Origin: RGIG7332 sp045580305
GTDB lineage: Bacteria > Bacillota > Clostridia > Oscillospirales > JAAYXM01
Assembly (NCBI GenBank): GCA_045580305.1
Contig: JAZNNQ010000060.1
Coordinates: 1-19,719, forward strand
Reading direction: 5' to 3'
DNA length: 19,719 bases
In this document: positions 6,258 through 13,826 of the stretch, in pieces
Layout: each line of letters opens with the position of its first letter
Numbering within the stretch: position 1 is the stretch's first letter
Notes under the pieces: model-generated
Seen by the model: the letters and a program-made list of their open reading frames with translations, nothing else
The model's database searches: none
What the model was told of the DNA's origin: nothing
Made by a program: the position numbers and the translations under genes

Positions 6258-7643
6258 ATGACAACACTTGAGAAAAAGTATGGTTTGCCTACTGCAATTT
6301 GCATGGTAGTAGGAACAGTAATCGGTTCAGGTATCTTTTTTAAAGCGCAGGATGTGCTTAATGCTACCGGCGGTGATATGCCTATTGGCATTATCGCATG
6401 GATAGTCACAGGTCTTCTTATGATAGTTTGCGCGTCACAGTTTGCAATGATGGCGACAAAGTACGAGAAGGTAAGCGGTCTGGTTGACTATGCAGAGGCA
6501 ACTTGCGGCTCGGGTTTCGCGTACTATATTGCATGGTTTATGGTTAATATCTACTATCCGGGCATGACATCTGTTCTTGCCTGGGTATCTGCACGATATT
6601 TCGGCGTGCTTTTCGGCTGGGATATGGCAGGCCCTGAAGTTTTGGCAATGGCAGGATTTTTCCTTATTATGGCATACACGATGAATTCTATTTCACCGAA
6701 GCTTGCAGGAAAATTCCAGGTCGGAGCTACGGTTATCAAACTGATCCCTATTATACTTATGGCGATTATCGGCACAACCGTGGGCCTTGCAAACGGAACA
6801 CTTACATCAAACTTCACAACCGTTGTTACCGAGGCGGTAGGAGGTACAACCAGTAGCGGACTCTTTGCGGCTATTGTTGCGACCGTTTTTGCATATGAGG
6901 GCTGGATTGTTGCTACATCTATCAATGCTGAGCTTGAGAATCCGAAAAAGAATCTTCCGATAGCTTTAATTATTGGCTCGCTTATTGTTGTGTCTGCGTA
7001 TGTTTTATACTTCGTCGGTGTTGCAGGTGGCGCAAGCAGTGAAGTGCTGATGCGCGAGGGTGCAACAACCGCGTTTAGAAACTTATTCGGTGGCATTGGC
7101 GGCACATTGCTTAATATTTGCGTCATTGTGTCCTGCTTAGGAACTCTAAATGGCCTTATGGTTGGTGTAACCCGCGGAATGTACGCTATTGCTATTCGAA
7201 ATGAAGGACCTATGCAAAAGGTTTTCAAGCAGGTTGACGATGAAACCAATATGTCAACAAATTCCGCAATCTGGGGTTTGTTTGTATGCTCCGTATGGCT
7301 TTTGTATTTCTACGGTGCGAATCTTACCGATGGTTGGTTTGGACTTTTTAATTTCGATTCATCCGAGCTTCCGATTATAACCATTTACGCGATGTATATT
7401 CCGATTTTTATTGCATGGATGAAAAAAGAAAAAGAGCTGGGTGTGTTCAAACGATTTATTTTACCGGCAATTTCCATTATTGCGTGCTTATTTATCGTGT
7501 TCGCCGCCATATATGCACACGGTATCACTCCTTATTTGAACGCGAAGGCAAATGGTGAATTTGCTTTCCCCGTGCTTTTCTATTTGATCGTCTTTGCAGT
7601 AATTATGGTAGTCGGTGCTTTACTAAGAAAACCAAGAAAATAA
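6258..7643 (+). CDS. APC-family amino acid permease
   Basis: A 461-aa integral membrane protein with about 12 hydrophobic helices, the usual size and shape of amino acid-polyamine-organocation transporters. The signature of the first, broken helix, G19-T-V-I-G-S-G-I-F27, marks the substrate-binding unwound segment. A second conserved region, AYEGWIVATSINAELENPKK at about residues 212-231, matches helix 6 of the LAT-type branch. It probably takes up or exchanges amino acids across the plasma membrane; specificity cannot be read. GGGGAAA precedes the ATG. It has its own extended -10 promoter and a terminator, so it is monocistronic. The broken glutaminase gene lies in the next operon, but a functional link is only a guess. 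Confidence 0.9.
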   Translation: MTTLEKKYGLPTAICMVVGTVIGSGIFFKAQDVLNATGGDMPIGIIAWIVTGLLMIVCASQFAMMATKYEKVSGLVDYAEATCGSGFAYYIAWFMVNIYYPGMTSVLAWVSARYFGVLFGWDMAGPEVLAMAGFFLIMAYTMNSISPKLAGKFQVGATVIKLIPIILMAIIGTTVGLANGTLTSNFTTVVTEAVGGTTSSGLFAAIVATVFAYEGWIVATSINAELENPKKNLPIALIIGSLIVVSAYVLYFVGVAGGASSEVLMREGATTAFRNLFGGIGGTLLNICVIVSCLGTLNGLMVGVTRGMYAIAIRNEGPMQKVFKQVDDETNMSTNSAIWGLFVCSVWLLYFYGANLTDGWFGLFNFDSSELPIITIYAMYIPIFIAWMKKEKELGVFKRFILPAISIIACLFIVFAAIYAHGITPYLNAKANGEFAFPVLFYLIVFAVIMVVGALLRKPRK

Positions 7644-7659
7644 TAAATAGTAAAAAAGT

Positions 7660-7692
7660 AAAACAACAACCATTTTAATGGTTGTTGTTTTA
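7660..7692. terminator. Terminator after the permease gene
   Basis: An inverted repeat with arms AAAACAACAACCATT and AATGGTTGTTGTTTT (7660-7674 with 7677-7691). The tip probably opens to a loop of four or more bases. The T-rich downstream arm merges into the promoter of the next operon. Confidence 0.8.
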
Positions 7693-7701
7693 TGTTATAA
7701 T
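7693..7701 (+). promoter_or_regulatory. Extended -10 promoter of the six-gene operon
   Basis: TGTTATAAT is an extended -10 element immediately after the terminator stem. A -35 at the right distance would fall in the stem itself and is poor (TTTTAA), as is usual for extended -10 promoters. The predicted start near 7708 leaves about 33 bases before the ATG at 7741. Confidence 0.55.
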
Positions 7702-7740
7702 TGACTTGATTTAAAAATGTAATTGCAAGGAGCTTGTTAT

Positions 7741-8295
7741 ATGACAACACAAATTACAGATGAATTTATAATCGATGATTCTAAGTATTCAATGGTTGCA
7801 ATGAGCGAGCCCATCGGTTTTAATCCGCGAAAATACGGAATTATACCCCATTGGCTTGAAACCGCTTGCTGGAGAGGATATTATTGCACCTACAATATAA
7901 CCAAGAAGGGTATTTTCTTAGATGAACTTAATATATACTCGGATGAAGGACATTACCCCGCAATAGAGGGGATAGAGCCCGAGAAAGATTGCGGCGGCTA
8001 TCGAAAATACGCTAATATGAATTTGAAAATGGATTTTAACGGTAAAATCCTTATTGGTGCCGATTTTTTAATGGATTACCATCCGGATATGGGTTATCCT
8101 GATGCATGGGCATATGAAAAGCTTATAGAGATTATATTCAAAAAAGGAAAACCCCAAAAGGCAATTGATCATAGCAAATTTGCGGCAAAAATAAGAGAAG
8201 AGCTGCGCGAGGCAGACGATTTTGACGCAAGTGAATTTGTAGCACATAAATATGCTGGTTGTGAAGAAAAGTACTGGTGGCTAAGCAGAAGATAA
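7741..8295 (+). CDS. Conserved-looking protein of unknown function
   Basis: A 184-aa soluble protein that I do not recognise by name. It opens with a short beta-rich stretch (DEFIIDDSKYSMVAMSEPIG). It then has W-L-E-T-A-C-W-R-G-Y-Y-C-T-Y-N-I (about residues 33-48) followed by GIFLDELNIY, a Trp/Tyr-rich pattern I recall from small uncharacterised bacterial proteins. There is no signal peptide, membrane helix or metal-binding motif. The ATG has AAGGAG 8 bases upstream; an in-frame TTG six codons earlier overlaps that site and is rejected. It is the first gene of the operon and is followed by the SanA-like gene after 34 bases. Confidence 0.75.
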   Translation: MTTQITDEFIIDDSKYSMVAMSEPIGFNPRKYGIIPHWLETACWRGYYCTYNITKKGIFLDELNIYSDEGHYPAIEGIEPEKDCGGYRKYANMNLKMDFNGKILIGADFLMDYHPDMGYPDAWAYEKLIEIIFKKGKPQKAIDHSKFAAKIREELREADDFDASEFVAHKYAGCEEKYWWLSRR

Positions 8296-8329
8296 CGAGC
8301 ATAATGCAAAAGAAAGCGCAGGTGTGACA

Positions 8330-9010
8330 ATGAATGCAAAAAAGATTCTTATAGCATTTGCAATTGTGGGGGTGTGTATTGTAATTGCAGTTTTCATAGC
8401 GATATTTTCCCTTAATGCATATGTTAAAAGCGCAAGTGACGACTATATAATCACACCCAATGAAGCGACAAATATTAAAGACGCGGACTGTATCATTGTA
8501 CTCGGCTGTCAGGTTAAGGATAACGGCGAGCCCAGCAGTATGTTAGGTGACAGGCTAAAACGGGGAATTGACTTGTATAAAAGCGGTGCTGCACCGAAAA
8601 TTATAATGAGTGGCGACCACGGACAAAAAGGCTACGACGAGGTCAACACGATGAAACAGGTGGCTGTTGATGCGGGAATTCCGTCAGAGGATATATTTAT
8701 GGACCACGCGGGTTTTTCTACATATGAAAGTATGTATCGTACCAAAGAGGTGTTTAAGGCGGACAAGATCATAATTGTAACCCAGGAATACCATTTGTAC
8801 AGATCGCTGTACATTGCAGATAAACTCGGGCTTGATGCTTACGGTGTAAGCGCTGATTACCGCGCATATTTCGGCCAATCCTATCGAGAGGTGAGAGAAA
8901 TCCTTGCAAGATGCAAAGACTTCGTAAAAACCATATTCAAACCCGAGCCCACATATTTGGGTGATGCCATACCCGTGAGTGGTAATGGCGATATAACAAA
9001 CGATCAATGA
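8330..9010 (+). CDS. SanA/YdcF-like (DUF218/ElyC) membrane-anchored protein
   Basis: A 226-aa protein with one N-terminal membrane helix (about residues 6-29) and a DUF218 domain. Typical motifs follow in order: DCIIVLGCQVKDNGEP (about 53-68), DRLKRGIDLYKSG, PKIIMSGDHG (about 89-98), DEVNTMKQVAVDAGIP, and VTQEYHLYRSLYIADKLG. The family includes E. coli SanA, linked to envelope barrier function and vancomycin sensitivity, and ElyC; the biochemical activity is poorly defined. The C-terminal domain should face outside the membrane. I prefer the ATG at 8330 over a GTG two codons earlier because AGGTG then sits upstream of it. Its stop codon overlaps the Shine-Dalgarno sequence of the next frame, indicating one transcript. 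Confidence 0.88.
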   Translation: MNAKKILIAFAIVGVCIVIAVFIAIFSLNAYVKSASDDYIITPNEATNIKDADCIIVLGCQVKDNGEPSSMLGDRLKRGIDLYKSGAAPKIIMSGDHGQKGYDEVNTMKQVAVDAGIPSEDIFMDHAGFSTYESMYRTKEVFKADKIIIVTQEYHLYRSLYIADKLGLDAYGVSADYRAYFGQSYREVREILARCKDFVKTIFKPEPTYLGDAIPVSGNGDITNDQ

Positions 9011-9020
9011 GGAGCATAAA

Positions 9021-9763
9021 ATGAACGAATTGCTAAAGAAGATACTCGATGAATGTTATCACTACACCAAACAAGGCAAGGTAGCAAATTATATACCGGA
9101 GCTATCCAAAGCAAACACCGATGAGTTTGGTATTTGTGTTGTTACGGATATTGATAGCGTGAGCATATTAACCCGATGATAAACACGGGTGCTATTGCCC
9201 TGTGTACTTTAATAGACGGTGACACTTATAAAGAAAAGTTCGACCGCCTTTTAGATCTGACACGGAAAATGGCGAGCAATCCCGAACTTCAGGTAGACGA
9301 GGCGGTATACAGATCGGAAAAAGCGACCGGCAATAAAAACCGAGCATTGGCATATATGTTGCGCGCTTACGGAATGATGCATGATGATGTGGAGGATGTC
9401 CTCGACTGCTACTTCAGAGCTTGCTCCATAAAGGTCTCAAGTGTTGATCTTGCGAGAATTGCATATTTACTTGCCAACAGAGGGAAAAATCCCAAAACAA
9501 ATGAGCGGATTTTCAAAGAAAAATATGCCAAGGACATTAATGCGGTGCTGATGACCAGCGGAATGTACGATGGCTCAGGCGAATTTGCAATAAATGTAGG
9601 CATCCCGGCAAAGAGCGGCGTTGGCGGCGGTATTATGGCAGTTGTGCCGCACAAAATGGGAATAGGGCTTTATTCTCCGGCACTGGACGGTAAAGGAAAT
9701 AGTTTAGCGGGCGTAAAAGCTCTGGAACTGCTCAGCAGTAGATTAGATCTTAGTATTTTCTAA
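9021..9763 (+). pseudogene. glsA: Glutaminase A gene with internal deletion
   Basis: Glutaminases hydrolyse glutamine to glutamate and ammonia and are usually about 305-310 aa. Here an N-terminal part (52 codons from ATG 9021, RBS GAGGAG) reads normally through NYIPELSKANTDEFGICVVT, then stops at 9177-9179. The second part (195 codons from ATG 9176, in another frame) carries the rest: NPMINTGAI, VYRSEKATGNKNRALAYML, TSGMYDGSGE and PAKSGVGGGIMAVVP, ending in the usual LSIF. Compared with the Bacillus enzyme, about 60 residues are missing between D-I-D and N-P-M, including the SISK motif with the catalytic serine and lysine. The frame also shifts, so activity should be lost. The gene lies inside an intact-looking operon, so both pieces may still be translated; the junction ATGA could couple them. 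Confidence 0.88.
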
Positions 9764-9775
9764 AGAGGAGATATA

Positions 9776-10498
9776 ATGAATATTTTATCAATTGGCAATA
9801 GCTTTTCTCAGGATGCTCAAAGATATCTGCACAAAATTGCAAAAAAAGATGGAGTTGAGCTTAATACGGCTAATCTTTACATTGGCGGATGCTCACTTGC
9901 GCTTCATTATGAAAATATGATAAGCGACAAGCCTGCATATGCCCTTGAGATCAATGGTGAAAGCAGCGAAACTATGATCTCGATAAAAGATGCGCTTTTG
10001 AGTGGCAAGTGGGATGTTGTTACGCTACAGCAAGCCAGCCATTTTTCACCATATTACGACACATACCAGCCATATATCAGCGAGCTTGCAAAATATGTGC
10101 GAAAGTATGTGCCAAACGCTAAAATTGCAATACATCAGACCTGGGCTTATGAGCAGGACAGTGAGCGCCTCAAGGACGAAATGTGCTATAAAAATCATAC
10201 AGAGATGTTTCGTGATATAGAGGCCTCCTATAATAGGGCGGCAACAGAAATAAAGGCGGATTTTATTATTACTTCGGGCGAGTTGTTCCAAAAATTGTTG
10301 ACAAATGGTATTGATAAAATACATCGTGATACATTTCACGCGAGTTTTGGACTTGGAAGATATGCGCTTGGTTTACTCTGGTATTTTATTTTAACAGGAA
10401 ACAATATTGAGGATAATGCATTTTGCGATTTTGATGAAGAAATATCTCCGTCACAGATAGCAATAATAAAAAAGTGTATTTTAGAAACCACACGGTAA
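9776..10498 (+). CDS. DUF4886 SGNH-type hydrolase
   Basis: A 240-aa protein resembling the DUF4886 branch of SGNH hydrolases. Block I, containing the likely nucleophile, is IGNSFSQDA at residues 6-14 (S9). A glycine-bearing block follows at IGGCSL (36-41), a VVTLQQASH block at 81-89, and a C-terminal D185-x2-H188 (RDTFHAS) that fits the Asp-His pair. Relatives are esterases, often acting on acetylated carbohydrates; the substrate is not readable. There is no signal peptide, so it should be cytoplasmic. It starts 12 bases after the glutaminase remnant with AGAGGAG upstream, and is followed 12 bases later by the nitroreductase, so it is inside the operon. Confidence 0.82.
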   Translation: MNILSIGNSFSQDAQRYLHKIAKKDGVELNTANLYIGGCSLALHYENMISDKPAYALEINGESSETMISIKDALLSGKWDVVTLQQASHFSPYYDTYQPYISELAKYVRKYVPNAKIAIHQTWAYEQDSERLKDEMCYKNHTEMFRDIEASYNRAATEIKADFIITSGELFQKLLTNGIDKIHRDTFHASFGLGRYALGLLWYFILTGNNIEDNAFCDFDEEISPSQIAIIKKCILETTR

Positions 10499-10510
10499 GA
10501 GGAGAGCAAC

Positions 10511-11029
10511 ATGGAATTTGAAAAGTTGATTGCCCACAGATATTCGGTTAGAAAATTCAAAAGCGAACACCTTAAAAAAGAAGATGTTGATAAAATATTA
10601 AATGCCGCTCAACTTGCACCCACCGGCTGCAATTACCAGCCCCAGAGAATATTGGTCCTGAATACCGACGAGGCGGTTTCTAAACTGAAAACTTGCACCA
10701 AATGCCACTTTGATGCACCTTGCGCAATGCTCGTATGCTACAATAAGGATGAAACATGGACTCGCCCTTATGATGGAGCAAAGTCAGCACCGGTTGACGC
10801 GGTAATTGTTGCAACTCATATGATGCTTGAGGCACATAATATCGGAGTGGGAAGCTGTTGGGTAATGCATTTTAATCCTGATGCAATGAGAAAAGCCTTT
10901 AATATTCCGGAAAATATTGAGCCAGTGGCGCTTCTCGTTATGGGATATCCTCATGAAGACGCAACGCCGCTTGAATTGCATTCCAAATACCGCGATATTT
11001 CCGATGTGGTATTTTATGACAGCTTTTAA
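10511..11029 (+). CDS. Nitroreductase-family flavoprotein
   Basis: A 172-aa protein of the nitroreductase fold, which binds FMN at a dimer interface and reduces nitro groups, quinones or other acceptors using NAD(P)H. The phosphate-binding HRYSVRKF (residues 9-16), the flavin-contacting APTGCNYQPQ (36-45) and the helix plus loop ending IGVGSCW (111-117) are present in the usual order. It is a short member of the family. Several cysteines (C62, C65, C71 in the stretch TCTKCHFDAPC) are notable, but I do not assign a metal site. GAGGAG precedes the ATG. It is cotranscribed with the SGNH hydrolase and the acetyltransferase. Confidence 0.92.
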   Translation: MEFEKLIAHRYSVRKFKSEHLKKEDVDKILNAAQLAPTGCNYQPQRILVLNTDEAVSKLKTCTKCHFDAPCAMLVCYNKDETWTRPYDGAKSAPVDAVIVATHMMLEAHNIGVGSCWVMHFNPDAMRKAFNIPENIEPVALLVMGYPHEDATPLELHSKYRDISDVVFYDSF

Positions 11030-11044
11030 ATAGGAGCGCGACTT

Positions 11045-11668
11045 ATGACTAATAGTGAACGAAGAACAAAGGGACTGGCGTACTTTGCCGACAAGGAAAT
11101 ATACGCGGAAATGGCAGAGTGCAGAAAACGCCTAAAGGTGGTACACGATATTGACCGCTGGGAATACGACAAGATAAACGAGGCAATGAAGGCGGTAATC
11201 CCAAATTCCAAGAAGCTTATGATAGTGCCGCCATTTTATTGCGAGTTCGGCACAAGGGTAACCTTGGGAGATAACTTTTATGCAAACTACAACTGTGTTA
11301 TGCTGGATGTAGCGCCAATTACAATAGGTAAAAACTGTATGCTTGGTCCAAATGTATCAATTTACACAGCGGGACATCCAATCCACGCCGCAACGAGAAA
11401 CACAGGATACGAATACGGAAAGCCGATAACCATTGGCGATAATTGTTGGATAGGCGGCAGTGTCACCATTACCCCGGGCGTTAATATCGGCAACAATGTT
11501 GTTATCGGCGCGGGCAGCGTTGTAACAAGGGACATTCCGGACAATGTAGTGGCGGTCGGAAACCCTTGCAGAGTAATAAGAAAAATCAGCGACGATGATA
11601 AGCGATACTTATTTAAAAATGAGCTTATTGATGATGAAATCTGGGATAAAATAAAGGATAAAATATAG
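11045..11668 (+). CDS. Maltose/galactoside-type O-acetyltransferase
   Basis: A 207-aa acetyl-CoA-dependent sugar O-acetyltransferase of the LacA/Maa/NodL type. The N-terminal helical cap (about residues 1-50) is followed by a left-handed beta-helix of hexapeptide repeats (about 65-185), seen in runs such as ITIGDNCWIGGSVTI and VNIGNNVVIGAGSVV. The likely catalytic histidine is H111 in YTAGHPIH, and the GNPCRVIRKI ending of the beta-helix is typical. These enzymes acetylate the 6-hydroxyl of free sugars in the cytoplasm. An SGNH esterase lies two genes upstream. TAGGAG precedes the ATG. It is the last gene of the operon; its stop codon lies inside the terminator stem. Confidence 0.93.
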   Translation: MTNSERRTKGLAYFADKEIYAEMAECRKRLKVVHDIDRWEYDKINEAMKAVIPNSKKLMIVPPFYCEFGTRVTLGDNFYANYNCVMLDVAPITIGKNCMLGPNVSIYTAGHPIHAATRNTGYEYGKPITIGDNCWIGGSVTITPGVNIGNNVVIGAGSVVTRDIPDNVVAVGNPCRVIRKISDDDKRYLFKNELIDDEIWDKIKDKI

Positions 11669-11701
11669 AAAAGGCACCCGACGGGTGCCTTTTCTATATT
11701 T
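11661..11701. terminator. Perfect bidirectional terminator shared by convergent genes
   Basis: A 19-bp uninterrupted stem (11661-11679 with 11683-11701) with a 3-base GAC loop. Its core is AAAAGGCACCC/GGGTGCCTTTT. The stop codons of both the acetyltransferase (11666-11668, plus) and the EamA transporter (11694-11696, minus) fall within the arms. Confidence 0.9.
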
Positions 11702-12611
11702 TATTTCCTTTTCTTTCGGGTAATTGTATAAGGGTAATTGCCACAAACATAAGAATACAGCCGAAAATTTCACGAGCATTGAGTGCACCACCGGTAATAT
11801 TCCAGCCAAGAGCAACCAAAACGCTTGTGGAGAGTGCGGCAAATACCGACTCTAAGCTCATAAGGATAGAGGCAGAGGTTGGGTCGGTATATTTCTGTCC
11901 CACTATCTGCAGGGTGTATGCCACACCGCAGGAGAATATACCGGAGTAGCCAATGGCAATCCAACAGTCTAAAATTGGGTCGATTTGCGGCTGTTCAAAC
12001 AGGAACATCCAGATAAGATTTAAAAGACCGCACACGAAAAATTGCAGGCAGGCGAGCTTTACGCCATCAACTTTTGGGGAAAAATAATCTATAGCCATAA
12101 TATGTCCTGAGAAGACAATGGCACAAAGCAGGGTGAGAACATCACCGATATTTATGGTAAGGGATGTGTCAATACACATAAGATAAAGTCCTACAACAGC
12201 AATCAGCACAGAAACCCAGATAATAGGGCGGGGCTTTTTACCTGTGAAAATGCTTATTATTGGTACAAGCACCATATAAAGTGCGGTAATAAATCCGGAT
12301 TTTCCGGGACTGGTGTATACCATACCGATGGTCTGAAGAGTAGTGGCGATACAGAGAAGTATACCACACACAATTCCGCCCACAATAAGCTCTTTACTTA
12401 ATTTTCCCACAGACTCGCCCTTTTTCTTGTGGCTGAAATCAAGAAGGCAGATAACCGGTAAAAGCACCACGGCGCCCAGCATATTTCGTATACCATTGAA
12501 AGTAACGGGTGAGATAAGTTCAACGCCTTTACTCTGGGCAATAAATGAAATGCCCCAGATCACCGATGTGAGCAGTAATAGTAAATTTCCCTTTAATTTC
12601 TGTGCATTCAT
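11694..12611 (-). CDS. EamA (DMT superfamily) transporter
   Basis: A 305-aa integral membrane protein with ten hydrophobic helices arranged as two EamA repeats. The first begins GNLLLLLTSVIWGISFIAQS and the second around LTLLCAIVFSGHIMAIDYFS. Relatives export amino acids, purines or other metabolites; specificity is not readable. The start is the ATG preceded by AGGAAAG. The frame stays open about 80 codons upstream, but that part covers this gene's own promoter and the divergent gene, and begins with no ribosome binding site, so it is excluded. It is monocistronic, with a good minus-strand promoter and the shared terminator. Confidence 0.9.
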   Translation of the reverse strand: MNAQKLKGNLLLLLTSVIWGISFIAQSKGVELISPVTFNGIRNMLGAVVLLPVICLLDFSHKKKGESVGKLSKELIVGGIVCGILLCIATTLQTIGMVYTSPGKSGFITALYMVLVPIISIFTGKKPRPIIWVSVLIAVVGLYLMCIDTSLTINIGDVLTLLCAIVFSGHIMAIDYFSPKVDGVKLACLQFFVCGLLNLIWMFLFEQPQIDPILDCWIAIGYSGIFSCGVAYTLQIVGQKYTDPTSASILMSLESVFAALSTSVLVALGWNITGGALNAREIFGCILMFVAITLIQLPERKGNKI

Positions 12612-12642
12612 AAAAACTTTCCTTTTGTGACATAATATGTTA

Positions 12643-12671
12643 ATTTTATACATTTTTCTACTTGTAGTCAA
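12643..12671 (-). promoter_or_regulatory. Promoter of the minus-strand EamA gene
   Basis: On the minus strand TTGACT (12671-12666), a 17-base spacer and TAAAAT (12648-12643). Its -35 box overlaps that of the divergent promoter, so the two genes may compete for RNA polymerase. Confidence 0.6.
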
Positions 12672-12691
12672 GATGTAGTATATAGTATAAT
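12662..12691 (+). promoter_or_regulatory. Promoter of the DUF896-fliB-nhaC operon
   Basis: TTGTAG (12662-12667), 18 bases and a perfect TATAAT (12686-12691). Transcription from about 12698 leaves a short leader containing the GGGGTGA ribosome binding site before the ATG at 12715. Confidence 0.55.
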
Positions 12692-12714
12692 TAGAGCAGA
12701 ATGGGGTGAAATGA

Positions 12715-12927
12715 ATGGAAAAACTTATAAAGAGAATAAATGAGCTTGCTAAAAAACAGAAAACCGAAGGGCTGACTGATACTGAAAAAGCAGAGCAGGC
12801 AGAACTTAGGAAAGAATATATCGCAAAATTCCGCCAGGGTGTGGAGAACACCTTAAGCAATGTCTACATTGTGGATGAAAAGGGCAACAAGAAAAAGGTA
12901 GAAAAGAAGACCGACGGAGCGAAGTAA
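12715..12927 (+). CDS. DUF896 (YnzC/UPF0291) small protein
   Basis: A 70-aa protein matching the DUF896 family of small Bacillota proteins. It has the pattern INELAKKQKTEGLTDTEKAE (residues 8-27), then Q-AELRKEYIAKFR and a C-terminal VYIVDEKGNKKK. In Bacillus subtilis the family includes YnzC, a two-helix hairpin protein under LexA control; its function is not known to me. The protein is highly charged, soluble and helical. GGGGTGA precedes the ATG. The stop codon is two bases before the next start, so translation is probably coupled to the FliB-like gene, whose ribosome binding site would lie within this coding region. Confidence 0.92.
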   Translation: MEKLIKRINELAKKQKTEGLTDTEKAEQAELRKEYIAKFRQGVENTLSNVYIVDEKGNKKKVEKKTDGAK

Positions 12928-12929
12928 GA

Positions 12930-13826
12930 ATGGAAATATATCCTGATTATTACGGCGAATTCAAGTGTATTGCAGATAAGTGTAAGCATAGCTGTTGTAT
13001 CGGCTGGGAAATAGATATAGACGATGACACTATGGACTTCTACAACAACCTTGACACAGAACTTGGCGAAAAAATACGGCAGAATATAGAGGGAGATATT
13101 CCTCATTTCGCTTTAAAAGAAGGGGATAGATGTCCTTTCTTAAAGAAAAACGGACTTTGCGAGATCATTCTGTCCTACGGTGAGGACGCTATTTGTGATA
13201 TATGTACACTGCACCCGAGATTTTTCAACTGGTACTTAAACTTTGAAGAGGTGGGGCTGGGCCTTTGCTGTGAAGAAGCAGTGCGGATAATTCTTACCCG
13301 TGATGAAAAGGTCTTTATCCCCACGCCTACTTGCGAGCTTACAGTAGAAGAGGAAGAACTGTTTGCCACGAGAAAAAAGATTTTCGATATCCTGCAGAAC
13401 AGAGATAAAACCATAGGGGAAAGATTTAGTATCCTTGGTAAAAAATTTAATTTAAGACTTGATTTTTCAAAAGATAAGTTGTGTGAGCTGTATTTATCCT
13501 TAGAACGGTTGGACGAAAAATGGGATGATGAGCTAAAGGGCTTAAAGGGTGCGGTATTTGATGAAAGTATTTTTAAAGATTGCGATACTGCATTTGAGCA
13601 ACTCGCGGTTTACTTTATCTTCCGCCACTTAAAACCGAATGAAGATTATCGCGCGGTAGTAAGGTTTGCGCTGATGAGCTGTTATGTTATAGTTGCCTTG
13701 TGGTCGCGATATGATGATTTCGATAAAAAACTCGACCTTGTGCGGATGTATTCCTCAGAGGTGGAGTATTCAGAAGAAAATATGGAGGCGCTTTTACGCG
13801 TCGAGGAAGGAAGTTTGTATGAATAA
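12930..13826 (+). CDS. FliB-like cysteine-rich protein (lysine-N-methylase family)
   Basis: A 298-aa protein with the N-terminal pattern of the family annotated as flagellin lysine-N-methylase. C13-x4-C18-x3-C22-C23 is followed by IGWEIDID, then C68, C77, C89-x2-C92-TLHPR and C113-C114. These clustered cysteines probably bind an iron-sulfur cluster or another metal. In Salmonella, FliB methylates lysines of flagellin. No flagellar gene is present here, and this protein is shorter than my recollection of Salmonella FliB (about 400 aa), so its substrate may differ. The C-terminal half is helical and lacks recognisable motifs. It begins two bases after the DUF896 gene and overlaps the nhaC start by 8 bases. 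Confidence 0.78.
   Translation: MEIYPDYYGEFKCIADKCKHSCCIGWEIDIDDDTMDFYNNLDTELGEKIRQNIEGDIPHFALKEGDRCPFLKKNGLCEIILSYGEDAICDICTLHPRFFNWYLNFEEVGLGLCCEEAVRIILTRDEKVFIPTPTCELTVEEEELFATRKKIFDILQNRDKTIGERFSILGKKFNLRLDFSKDKLCELYLSLERLDEKWDDELKGLKGAVFDESIFKDCDTAFEQLAVYFIFRHLKPNEDYRAVVRFALMSCYVIVALWSRYDDFDKKLDLVRMYSSEVEYSEENMEALLRVEEGSLYE

Noticed and set aside
6554..7249. Long open frame on the minus strand opposite the permease gene
   Set aside because: It mirrors the codon pattern of the APC permease, has no ribosome binding site and encodes a low-quality Pro/Ile/Thr-rich sequence; it is a shadow of the real gene.
9176..9763. A complete short glutaminase-like gene starting at 9176
   Set aside because: The preceding N-terminal glutaminase segment has its own ribosome binding site and start, and the catalytic Ser-Lys region is missing between the two, so this is the second half of a broken gene.
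12612..12860. N-terminal extension of the minus-strand EamA protein
   Set aside because: The extension covers a good minus-strand promoter and the divergent DUF896 gene, has no ribosome binding site, and makes the protein longer than the family norm.
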